Positions 1-5,167 of a stretch of 6,579 nucleotides of DNA are shown in pieces. The DNA is taken from NCBI GenBank assembly GCA_025455985.1, contig JALOLM010000126.1:1-6579 (forward strand), read 5' to 3'. The position numbers and the translations under genes were made by a program. Below the pieces are notes generated by a model that was given only the letters and a program-made list of their open reading frames with translations, did no database searches and had not been told where the DNA came from. The DNA is from Candidatus Nanopelagicales bacterium. Lineage in GTDB: Bacteria > Actinomycetota > Actinomycetes > S36-B12 > UBA10799. Each line of letters starts with the position of its first letter. The first letter of the stretch is position 1.

Positions 1-1
1 C

Positions 2-427
2 GCCGACGTCGACATCCGGCAGTGGTGGGAGCAGGTTGCCTGGGTGCCGCAGAACCCGCTGATGCTGCCGGGCACCATCAGCGAGAACCTCACGCTGTGC
101 CGCGACACCGACGTGGACGAAGTGCTTGCGCAGACCCGCTTGACCGAGTGGGTGGCCAGCCTGCCCGATGGCCTGAACACGGTCATCGGAGAGGGCGGAC
201 GACCGGTCTCGGTTGGCCAGGCGCGACGCATCTCCCTGGCGAGGGCGCTGCTGCGCGGCGCGACTGTGCTGATGCTCGACGAGCCCACTGCCGGCGTCGA
301 CCAGCAGTCCGAGCAGGCGATCCTGGAGACCCTGCGCGACACCGACGCCACGGTGATCGTCGTCGGGCACCGAGGTGCGATCGAGAAGATCGCCGACCAC
401 GTGGTCGAGGTAGGGGCGGTCGTATGA
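2..427 (+). CDS. cydD: CydD, C-terminal part (thiol exporter ABC subunit, cytochrome bd assembly)
   Basis: Partial gene running in from the left edge; the 141 residues visible are the second half of an ABC ATPase domain. Numbering from the first visible codon (base 2), a Q-loop WVPQNP is at about 14-19. The ABC signature is VSVGQ (bases 206-220) in place of LSGGQ, followed by ARRISLARALL. Walker B is VLMLDEPTAGVD and the H-loop is VIVVGH. The Walker A and the six-helix membrane domain lie outside the window. CydD pairs with CydC as a heterodimeric inner-membrane exporter of cysteine/glutathione-type thiols required for cytochrome bd maturation (known for the family). The assignment rests mostly on the immediately following CydC-like gene, which starts inside this gene's stop codon (ATGA at 424-427), implying coupled translation. 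The weakened signature is as expected if one of the two ATP sites is degenerate. Another heterodimeric ABC exporter half is the alternative. Confidence 0.85.
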   Translation, partial: ADVDIRQWWEQVAWVPQNPLMLPGTISENLTLCRDTDVDEVLAQTRLTEWVASLPDGLNTVIGEGGRPVSVGQARRISLARALLRGATVLMLDEPTAGVDQQSEQAILETLRDTDATVIVVGHRGAIEKIADHVVEVGAVV

Positions 428-2049
428 TCCTTCGCGACCCCGCTGTCAAACGGCTGAGCAGTCTCTACCGACCTGCCTCGGGACGACTGTGGTGGGCCGC
501 GGTGCTCGGCGCGCTGGCCTTGGGCTGCTCGGTGGGACTGATGGCCGTGAGTGCGTGGCTCATCTCCCGGGCATGGCAGCAGCCACCGATCCTTTTCCTG
601 CAGGTCGCCGTGGTCAGCGTGCGGGCTTTCGGCATCGGCCGCGGCGCCTTCCGGTACGCCGAGCGTCTTGTCAGCCACCAGGCCGCCTTCCGCTCGCTTG
701 TCGACCTGCGGGTCAGCCTGTACGAGCGGCTCATCCCGCTGGCCCCGGCGGGACTGCCGGCTTTCAAGCGCGGTGACCTGTTGCGCCGCATGGTCGACGA
801 TGTCGAGGCCATGTCGGACCTGAGCCTGCGGGTGCTGTTGCCTGTCTTCTCGGCCGTGATCGTCGGCACCGGCTCGGTCATCCTCACCGCCTGGCTGCTG
901 CCCGCCTCCGGGGTCATCATGGCCGTGGCCCTGCTGCTGGGGGGCATCGCCGTCCCGGCGGTGATCATCTGGTCATCCGGGCGCGGTCAAGCGGTCCAGG
1001 CCCCTTTGCAGGCCGAGCTCTCAGCGGAGATCTTGACCTCACTGCAGGCCGGACCCGAGCTGATGGTTCTCGGCGCGGACGACGAGTACGGGCGACGGAT
1101 CGCGGACGTCGACGCCTCATTGACCGCTGCCATGCGACGCACCGCTGTGGGCTCCGCGCTGTCGTCGGCGTTGGGCATCCTCATCCAGGGGGCGGCGGTG
1201 ATCGCGATGATTCTGGTTGCAGTGCCGGCCGTCCGGTCCGGGACTCTGCCCGGGGTCAATCTCGCGGTGGTGGTCCTGTTGCCCCTAGCCGCGTACGAGG
1301 CCGTTGCGGTGTTGGCCCCCGCTGCTCTGGCGGCGATCAAGGTCCGGTCCGCGGCCCGGCGCCTGGTCGAGATCATGGATGCCGAACCGCCCGTCGAGCA
1401 GCCCGAGCAGCCTGCGGAAGCGGCCGGGGCGGATGTGGTCGTTTCGAGCCTGTCCGCGTCCTACCCGACCGGACCGGTCGCGGTGGCCGGCGTTGACATA
1501 GTTGTGTCTGAGGGTCAGCGGGTGGGCCTGGTCGGGGAGTCGGGCAGCGGCAAGTCAACAGTGCTCAACGTGCTCGCCGGGTTCTTGGCCTATCAGGGCT
1601 GCGCGCAGTTGGGCGGGACAGAATTGCGCAACCAAGACGGGGAAGAGATTCGCGACGTCGTGCTGTGGACTCCGCAGGTTCCGCACGTGTTCGACGCGGA
1701 CGTCGCAGCGAACCTGCGCATGGCCAAGCCCGACGCCACCGATGAGGAGTTGACGTCGGCCTTGGAGGCGGTGGGACTGCCGATGGAACTCGACCGGGCG
1801 GTGGGCCAGCACGGAGCGACGTTGTCCGGTGGTCAGCGTCAGCGGTTGGGCCTGGCGCGCGCGGTACTGGCCGACCACCCGGTTGTCCTGCTGGACGAAC
1901 CGACCGAGCACCTCGACCCCGCCACGGCGGCGGCTGTGTTGGAAACCGTCGAGCGGGTGACGCGGGGCCGTTCGCTGGTGGTGGTCACCCATCAGCCGAT
2001 CGACTGGCTGGACGAGCATGTGGTGGTCGAACCGGCGAGGTCCGTATGA
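424..2049 (+). CDS. cydC: CydC, thiol exporter ABC subunit for cytochrome bd assembly
   Basis: Complete 541-residue fused membrane-ATPase half-transporter, close to the usual CydC length. The N-terminal part has about six hydrophobic segments (roughly 23-47, 54-72, 136-158, 160-182, 247-268, 278-303). The ATPase follows from about residue 338: Walker A GESGSGKST (371-379), Q-loop Gln418 in WTPQ, a canonical signature LSGGQ (467-471), Walker B VVLLDE (487-492) and H-loop His523. This half therefore carries a complete signature whereas the CydD partner's is degenerate. CydC with CydD moves cysteine/glutathione-type reductant to the outer side of the membrane and is needed to build cytochrome bd (family knowledge). 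The ATG at 424 was chosen because it overlaps the cydD stop (ATGA) and has a purine-rich GAGGTAGGGG stretch just upstream (407-416). The same frame stays open further upstream, but that part lies over cydD and reads as low-complexity Arg/Ala/Gly sequence. The gene ends in an identical overlap with ung. Confidence 0.9.
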   Translation: MILRDPAVKRLSSLYRPASGRLWWAAVLGALALGCSVGLMAVSAWLISRAWQQPPILFLQVAVVSVRAFGIGRGAFRYAERLVSHQAAFRSLVDLRVSLYERLIPLAPAGLPAFKRGDLLRRMVDDVEAMSDLSLRVLLPVFSAVIVGTGSVILTAWLLPASGVIMAVALLLGGIAVPAVIIWSSGRGQAVQAPLQAELSAEILTSLQAGPELMVLGADDEYGRRIADVDASLTAAMRRTAVGSALSSALGILIQGAAVIAMILVAVPAVRSGTLPGVNLAVVVLLPLAAYEAVAVLAPAALAAIKVRSAARRLVEIMDAEPPVEQPEQPAEAAGADVVVSSLSASYPTGPVAVAGVDIVVSEGQRVGLVGESGSGKSTVLNVLAGFLAYQGCAQLGGTELRNQDGEEIRDVVLWTPQVPHVFDADVAANLRMAKPDATDEELTSALEAVGLPMELDRAVGQHGATLSGGQRQRLGLARAVLADHPVVLLDEPTEHLDPATAAAVLETVERVTRGRSLVVVTHQPIDWLDEHVVVEPARSV

Positions 2050-2711
2050 AGCCGCTGGAGGAGATCATCGACCCCGGGTGGGCGCAGGCGCTGGCCCCGG
2101 TTGAACCGGAGATCCGGGCGATGGGGGACTTCCTTCGCGCACAACCGGCCTACCTGCCGGCCGGCGCCGACGTCCTGCGGGCCTTCACCTACCCCTTCGA
2201 CGCGGCCGAGGTGTTGATCGTCGGCCAGGATCCCTACCCGACGCCTGGGCACCCGATCGGCCTGAGTTTCGCCGTGGCGCCCGATGTGCGCCCGCTGCCC
2301 GGTTCGCTGCTGAACATCTACAAGGAACTGGTGTCAGACCTCGGTGTCGCGATGCCGTCGAACGGTGACCTGCGGCCATGGGCGCAACGTGGGGTCGTGC
2401 TGCTCAACAGGGTGTTGTCAGTGGCTCCGGGACGATCGGCCTCGCATCGGGGCAAGGGCTGGGAGCCCATCACCGAAAGGGCGATCGTCGCATTGGCCAG
2501 TCGCGGCACGCCGCTAGTCGCGATCCTGTGGGGCCGCGACGCGCAGACCCTTACGCCCATGCTGCGCGAGCACGACGTGCCGGTGTTGACCAGTGCCCAC
2601 CCGAGTCCGCTGTCGGCCCACCGCGGGTTCTTCGGATCCCGGCCTTTCAGCAGGGCGAACGCGGCGCTGGTTGCCCAAGGCGGGACGCCGATCGACTGGA
2701 GCCTGCCTTAG
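2046..2711 (+). CDS. ung: Uracil-DNA glycosylase, family 1 (Ung)
   Basis: A 221-residue cytoplasmic DNA repair enzyme that removes uracil from DNA and so starts base-excision repair of deaminated cytosine. The water-activating motif is GQDPYPTPGHPIGLSF, beginning at Gly60, with catalytic Asp62 and Tyr64. The usual His after DPY (DPYHGP) is Pro here, the form I associate with mycobacterial/actinobacterial Ung. The C-terminal minor-groove/leucine loop is HPSPLSAHRGFFGSRPFS, with catalytic His185 and intercalating Leu189. Length matches the family (about 220-230). The ATG at 2046 overlaps the cydC stop (ATGA, 2046-2049) and has GAGG at 2037-2040 five bases upstream, so translation is probably coupled to cydC. 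There is no intergenic space for a promoter directly before it, though an internal promoter inside cydC cannot be excluded. No strong terminator hairpin is visible after the TAG. Confidence 0.93.
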   Translation: MKPLEEIIDPGWAQALAPVEPEIRAMGDFLRAQPAYLPAGADVLRAFTYPFDAAEVLIVGQDPYPTPGHPIGLSFAVAPDVRPLPGSLLNIYKELVSDLGVAMPSNGDLRPWAQRGVVLLNRVLSVAPGRSASHRGKGWEPITERAIVALASRGTPLVAILWGRDAQTLTPMLREHDVPVLTSAHPSPLSAHRGFFGSRPFSRANAALVAQGGTPIDWSLP

Positions 2712-3034
2712 TCAGCCCCCCGGCACTGCTGCTCATGAGGCGTTCTTCGCCGCCGAAAGTGGGCATGGGACCTCTGGTTCTGCCAGTATTCAGCGGTCAG
2801 GATCACACCATTTCCGGCAATTCGGGCATCTTTTCCGCGCAAAGATGGCAGTTTCCTGAATCAGACTTCGCTCCGTGCCACCTTTCGGCGTCGACGGATT
2901 ACGAAACGAGGGCCTGTACACCAGCCGCGCGACATGCGGGAACTCTCTGGGATGGACGGGATGTTGTCCGTGCAGGTTCACCACCCATCACCCCGCCGCC
3001 CCCTTTCGATCAGAAGGGCCTCTGTCAGGGCGAG
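2712..3034. other. 323-bp intergenic stretch, no gene supported
   Basis: Lies between the ung stop and the 3' end of the leftward acidic-protein gene, so it is the shared downstream region of two converging genes. It looks less GC-extreme than its neighbours, especially about 2800-2900. Short reading frames cross it on both strands, but none has a convincing ribosome binding site or recognisable protein. Weak pairings exist: GGCG/CGCC around TTCTT at 2739-2751 just after ung, and CCCTT/AAGGG around 3003-3018 near the end of the leftward gene. Neither is strong enough to call a terminator. No tRNA, transposon end or repeat array was recognised. It could hold 3' untranslated regions or a small RNA. 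Confidence 0.6.
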
Positions 3035-3292
3035 CTAGTCGGCTTCTTCGTCGGTGAACTCCACGACCTCGTCGGCCAACACTGTCGCGTTGCCCTCGGC
3101 GTCAATAGCGGTGATGGTCTCTTCGATGAACCCGTTGCCGTCTGCGTCCTCCTCAACGACCAGATCGTCGATGACTGCCTCGCCGGTCTCGGTGTCCACC
3201 GCCGCCACGATGTCCTCGGCGATGATGTCGCCGTCGTCGGTCACCTCGGCCGAGCCGGCTTCGAACACCTCGATGTTGTCGTTCTCGCTCAT
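3035..3292 (-). CDS. Small highly acidic two-repeat protein of unknown function
   Basis: An 85-residue protein whose family I do not recognise. It has 14 Asp and 16 Glu, and no Lys, Arg, His, Cys, Trp, Tyr, Pro or Gln, giving a net charge near -30. There is no signal peptide or membrane segment, so it is probably cytoplasmic. It is built from two diverged 29-residue units, residues 20-48 and 51-79, identical at 11 positions (for example DG, A-x-D-x-E, V-x-x-D-x-VVE). The alternating pattern of small hydrophobic and acidic residues suggests beta strands. Residues 49-56 (DADGNGFI) resemble the first eight positions of an EF-hand calcium loop, but the usual Glu at position 12 is Ile60. Reality is supported by AAGGAGGA placed four bases before the ATG and by the repeat structure. 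It is divergent from the thioredoxin/CcdA operon. An opposite-strand frame over the same bases lacks such support. Ion buffering, a DNA-mimic role or a partner for a basic protein are only guesses. Confidence 0.75.
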   Translation of the reverse strand: MSENDNIEVFEAGSAEVTDDGDIIAEDIVAAVDTETGEAVIDDLVVEEDADGNGFIEETITAIDAEGNATVLADEVVEFTDEEAD

Positions 3293-3296
3293 GCGA

Positions 3297-3304
3297 TCCT
3301 CCTT
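3297..3304 (-). promoter_or_regulatory. Strong ribosome binding site of the acidic-protein gene
   Basis: On the - strand the sequence reads AAGGAGGA, then TCGC, then ATG. This is a near-perfect complement of the 16S rRNA 3' end at suitable spacing. It is the best Shine-Dalgarno in the window, it fixes the start at 3292, and it argues that the gene is expressed well and that the - strand frame is the real one. Confidence 0.85.
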
Positions 3305-3317
3305 GTTGGGGAGTTAG

Positions 3318-3323
3318 ACGCTA
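3318..3323 (-). promoter_or_regulatory. Possible -10 element (TAGCGT) for the acidic-protein gene
   Basis: TAGCGT on the - strand fits the TAnnnT pattern of actinobacterial housekeeping promoters. It would place the transcript start about 19 bases before the ATG, just ahead of the ribosome binding site. No good -35 hexamer is seen at 16-18 bases, so this is tentative. Confidence 0.25.
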
Positions 3324-3402
3324 ATGCGCGAGGCCTGTCGGATGCGCGACCAATCCGTTGTTGCAGGGGCATCGAAGAGTTTCCAGAGACGAGAGGACCC
3401 TA

Positions 3403-3885
3403 ATGAACCGACGTGTCGTTGTACTGTCCACCACCGCTTTGATTGCCCTGGCCGGGTGCAGTTCCGCTGACTCCTCAGAGACGGCGGCCAGCCAGTCCCC
3501 GAGCGCAATGGAGAAGTCCCCCAGCGCGATGGAGAAATCCCCCAGTGCCATGGAGAAGACGCCCGAGGCCATGGCCGGCGGCGCCTACGTCACCGAGACT
3601 CAGTTCCGCGAGGATCCCAGCGCGTACGAGGACGGCAACACGGTGCTGTTCTTCCACGCCGGATGGTGCCCGGATTGCCAGGCGACGGACAAATCGATCC
3701 AGGAGACCGGTGTTCCGAAGGACATCAACATCGTGAAGGTCGACTTCGACAGTGCGAACGATCTGCGCAAGCAGTACGGGATCACCCAGCAGCACACCTT
3801 CGTCCTGATCGGGCCGAACGGCGAGGAGATCAAGAAGTGGACGGGTACCTTCACCGCGGATGACATCAACGCCCAGGTGAGCTGA
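3403..3885 (+). CDS. Thioredoxin-fold lipoprotein (extracytoplasmic thiol-disulfide protein)
   Basis: A 160-residue exported protein. The N-terminus is a lipoprotein signal: MNRR, a hydrophobic stretch, then lipobox LAGC with Cys19 as the lipidated residue. Residues 20-60 are a Ser/Ala/Glu-rich linker with three SPSAMEK repeats (32-52) and a diverged fourth copy. A thioredoxin-like domain follows from about 62: FFHAGWCPDC with active-site Cys89 and Cys92, a KVDFD strand (112-116), and QQHTFVLIGPNG (129-140). The position normally held by the cis-Pro before the TFV strand is His131. The likely role is reduction or exchange of disulfides on the outer face of the membrane, with electrons from the CcdA protein encoded immediately downstream (TGATG overlap at 3883-3887). 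The ATG at 3403 was chosen because GAGAGGA (3391-3397) sits five bases upstream and because it gives a proper signal peptide; a TTG at 3358 in frame would put 15 extra residues before it. An alternative is a TlpA/ResA-like cytochrome maturation protein. Confidence 0.85.
   Translation: MNRRVVVLSTTALIALAGCSSADSSETAASQSPSAMEKSPSAMEKSPSAMEKTPEAMAGGAYVTETQFREDPSAYEDGNTVLFFHAGWCPDCQATDKSIQETGVPKDINIVKVDFDSANDLRKQYGITQQHTFVLIGPNGEEIKKWTGTFTADDINAQVS
3496..3579 (+). repeat. Tandem 21-bp coding repeat (SPSAMEK linker)
   Basis: Three consecutive 21-base units (3496-3516, 3517-3537, 3538-3558) encode SPSAMEK exactly. A fourth, diverged unit (3559-3579) encodes TPEAMAG. The DNA copies differ mainly at third codon positions (GCA/GCG/GCC, AAG/AAA), so the peptide is conserved while the DNA has drifted. 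The repeat forms the spacer between the lipidated Cys and the thioredoxin domain and is a candidate site for copy-number variation. Confidence 0.85.
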
Positions 3886-4613
3886 TGCTCGCGCTACTCG
3901 GCGCGTTCATTGCAGGGGTTCTCACGACCCTGGCCCCGTGCGTCCTGCCCATGCTGCCGGTGATCGTGGGTGGCTCCTTGACGGGTACGGGGTCGGATCG
4001 CAGGCGAGCCTATGTGATCACCGCCTCGTTGGGCGTCTCGGTGGTCGTGTTCACCCTGCTGCTCAAGGCGTCCACCGCCTTCATCGACATCCCGCCCCGG
4101 ACGTGGGCGTTGTTCAGCGGCGGTCTGCTGATCCTGCTCGGTGTCATCAGCCTGTTCCCGGGAATCTGGGAAAGGTTGTCCGCGAGGTTGTCGCTGCAGT
4201 CCAGGACCACGACAGGCCTTGCGGAGGCACGAGGGCGCGAAGGCCTGGGCGGACAGATCCTGACGGGTGCGGCGCTCGGGCCGGTCTTCTCCAGTTGCAG
4301 CCCCCTGTACGCCTACGTCGTGGTGACAGTGCTGCCCGCGCAGTTCGGCTACGGCATGCTGCTGCTGGCCGCCTATGTCGTGGGGCTGTGCGGGACGCTG
4401 CTGGTCGTGGCGCTGCTCGGGCAGAAGTTTGTGCGTCGAATGGGCTGGGCAGCAGATCCGCACGGCTGGTTCCGCAAGGTCATCGGCATCGCGTTCATCC
4501 TGGTCGGGATCTTCGTGCTCACCGGCGCGGACAAGGACCTTCAGGCCTGGATCATCCAGAACTCACCGGTCCGGCCCTGGGAGCTGGATTCGGGGTTCAT
4601 TCCGGAGAACTGA
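3885..4613 (+). CDS. ccdA: CcdA/DsbD-type transmembrane electron carrier
   Basis: A 242-residue integral membrane protein with about six hydrophobic segments (3-30, 42-62, 73-95, 123-150, 154-180, 197-214). It has the two family cysteines: Cys19 in LAPCVLPMLP of the first segment and Cys138 in GPVFSSCSP of the fourth, the pair that forms the transmembrane redox switch in CcdA/DsbD. A third Cys (169) lies in the fifth segment and is not part of that pair. CcdA proteins take electrons from cytoplasmic thioredoxin and pass them to exported thioredoxin-fold proteins (family knowledge); the partner here is very likely the lipoprotein encoded just upstream, with stop and start overlapping in TGATG and AGGTGA at 3875-3880 acting as ribosome binding site. 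Unlike full DsbD there are no fused alpha or gamma domains. No cytochrome c synthesis genes (resB/ccsA) are visible nearby, so whether it serves cytochrome c maturation or general extracytoplasmic reduction cannot be decided. Confidence 0.88.
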   Translation: MLALLGAFIAGVLTTLAPCVLPMLPVIVGGSLTGTGSDRRRAYVITASLGVSVVVFTLLLKASTAFIDIPPRTWALFSGGLLILLGVISLFPGIWERLSARLSLQSRTTTGLAEARGREGLGGQILTGAALGPVFSSCSPLYAYVVVTVLPAQFGYGMLLLAAYVVGLCGTLLVVALLGQKFVRRMGWAADPHGWFRKVIGIAFILVGIFVLTGADKDLQAWIIQNSPVRPWELDSGFIPEN

Positions 4614-4690
4614 ATCTCCAACCCTGTGGTCGTGGCACCACCGAACGCAGTTACCCCGCTACGGGTGAGTGCATGGTCTTGGCCCTTTCG

Positions 4691-4696
4691 TAGAAT
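4691..4696 (+). promoter_or_regulatory. Probable -10 box (TAGAAT) for the SHOCT-protein gene
   Basis: TAGAAT differs from TATAAT at one base and lies 48 bases before the ATG at 4745, predicting a transcript start near 4703 and a leader of about 40 bases. The corresponding -35 region is not close to consensus. It supports separate transcription of this gene from ccdA, which ends 131 bases before it. Confidence 0.45.
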
Positions 4697-4744
4697 CGAT
4701 GGTTGTGGGCGCAGATGCCCATGTGTCTATTGAGGAGTTTGTGT

Positions 4745-5122
4745 ATGGACGGCTCTGTATTCCAGGCCATCTTGTTGGCGTTCGTCTTCATGGCGTACCT
4801 GATCCTGGTGTTCGTCATCGTCGGGGACCTCATGCGTGACCGTGAGCTCAGCGGCTGGTGGAAGGCAGTGTGGATCATCGCGCTGGTTCTGATCCCGTGG
4901 CTGACCGGACTGATCTACCTGATCGCGCGCGGCAAGGGAATGGCCGAGCGTTCGGCGGCCCAGGCCCAGGAGATCCAGAAGGCCCAGGCCGACTACATCA
5001 AGTCGGTCTCCGGCAGCACCGACCCTGCGGCCCAGATCGCCCAGGCGAAGAAGCTGCACGACGACGGCGTGATCTCCGACGAGGAGTTCGCCCAGCTGAA
5101 GTCGAAGGCCCTGGCTTCCTGA
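4745..5122 (+). CDS. Small membrane protein, PLDc_N-like with C-terminal SHOCT domain
   Basis: A 125-residue protein. Two transmembrane helices (about 8-29 and 39-61) are separated by a short charged turn with the DLMRDRELSGWWKAVW pattern, and IPWLTGLIYLIARGKGM follows. This is the arrangement I associate with the PLDc_N (phospholipase D/nuclease N-terminal) small membrane family of actinobacteria; no catalytic HKD motif is present. After an Ala/Gln-rich probable coiled segment (about 65-90) comes a SHOCT-type helical pair at about 95-123, with the hallmark KKLHDDGVISDEEFAQLKSKAL. SHOCT modules are thought to mediate protein-protein contact or oligomerisation; the function of this family is not known to me. 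The ATG at 4745 is preceded by GAGGAG (4732-4737) at seven bases; an in-frame GTG at 4703 is less likely because it lacks this. The gene ends just before a strong hairpin. Confidence 0.8.
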   Translation: MDGSVFQAILLAFVFMAYLILVFVIVGDLMRDRELSGWWKAVWIIALVLIPWLTGLIYLIARGKGMAERSAAQAQEIQKAQADYIKSVSGSTDPAAQIAQAKKLHDDGVISDEEFAQLKSKALAS

Positions 5123-5129
5123 AGTCACA

Positions 5130-5167
5130 CGAAAGCGCCCCTCACCTAGTGGCGGGGGGCGCTTTCG
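5130..5167. terminator. Shared hairpin between convergent genes
   Basis: A perfect 12-bp inverted repeat, CGAAAGCGCCCC (5130-5141) and GGGGCGCTTTCG (5156-5167), encloses a 14-base loop that may pair further (CAC/GTG). ACA/TGT beyond a two-base bulge could lengthen the stem. It begins seven bases after the stop of the rightward SHOCT gene. The stop codon of the leftward MFS gene (5146-5148) lies in the loop. No U-tract follows on either strand, which is common for hairpin terminators in GC-rich actinobacteria. It likely ends transcription in both directions. Confidence 0.8.

Noticed and set aside
22..423. Upstream extension of the cydC frame to a 675-residue protein
   Set aside because: It lies over the clear CydD ATPase motifs and its translation is low-complexity Arg/Ala/Gly; the ATG at 424 overlaps the cydD stop and gives a normal CydC length.
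2790..2984. 64-residue - strand frame with a CPNC motif in the gap
   Set aside because: A CxxC alone is not evidence; there is no ribosome binding site, no paired second motif and no recognisable fold.
3054..3317. + strand Ser/Thr/Met-rich frame opposite the acidic gene
   Set aside because: Its composition is what antisense reading of Asp/Glu/Ala codons gives, and no ribosome binding site was found; the - strand frame has AAGGAGGA and an internal repeat.
3358..3402. TTG start giving a 175-residue thioredoxin lipoprotein
   Set aside because: It would put 15 residues, several charged, before the signal peptide; the ATG at 3403 has a good ribosome binding site and gives a standard lipoprotein signal.
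2378..3403. 341-residue + strand open frame across the ung 3' half, the gap and the acidic gene
   Set aside because: It overlaps ung out of frame and runs antisense to the acidic gene, with no recognisable domain or ribosome binding site; long chance frames are common at this GC content.
4626..4641. GTGGT/ACCAC hairpin after ccdA as a terminator
   Set aside because: Only five base pairs with a six-base loop and no U-tract; too weak to call.
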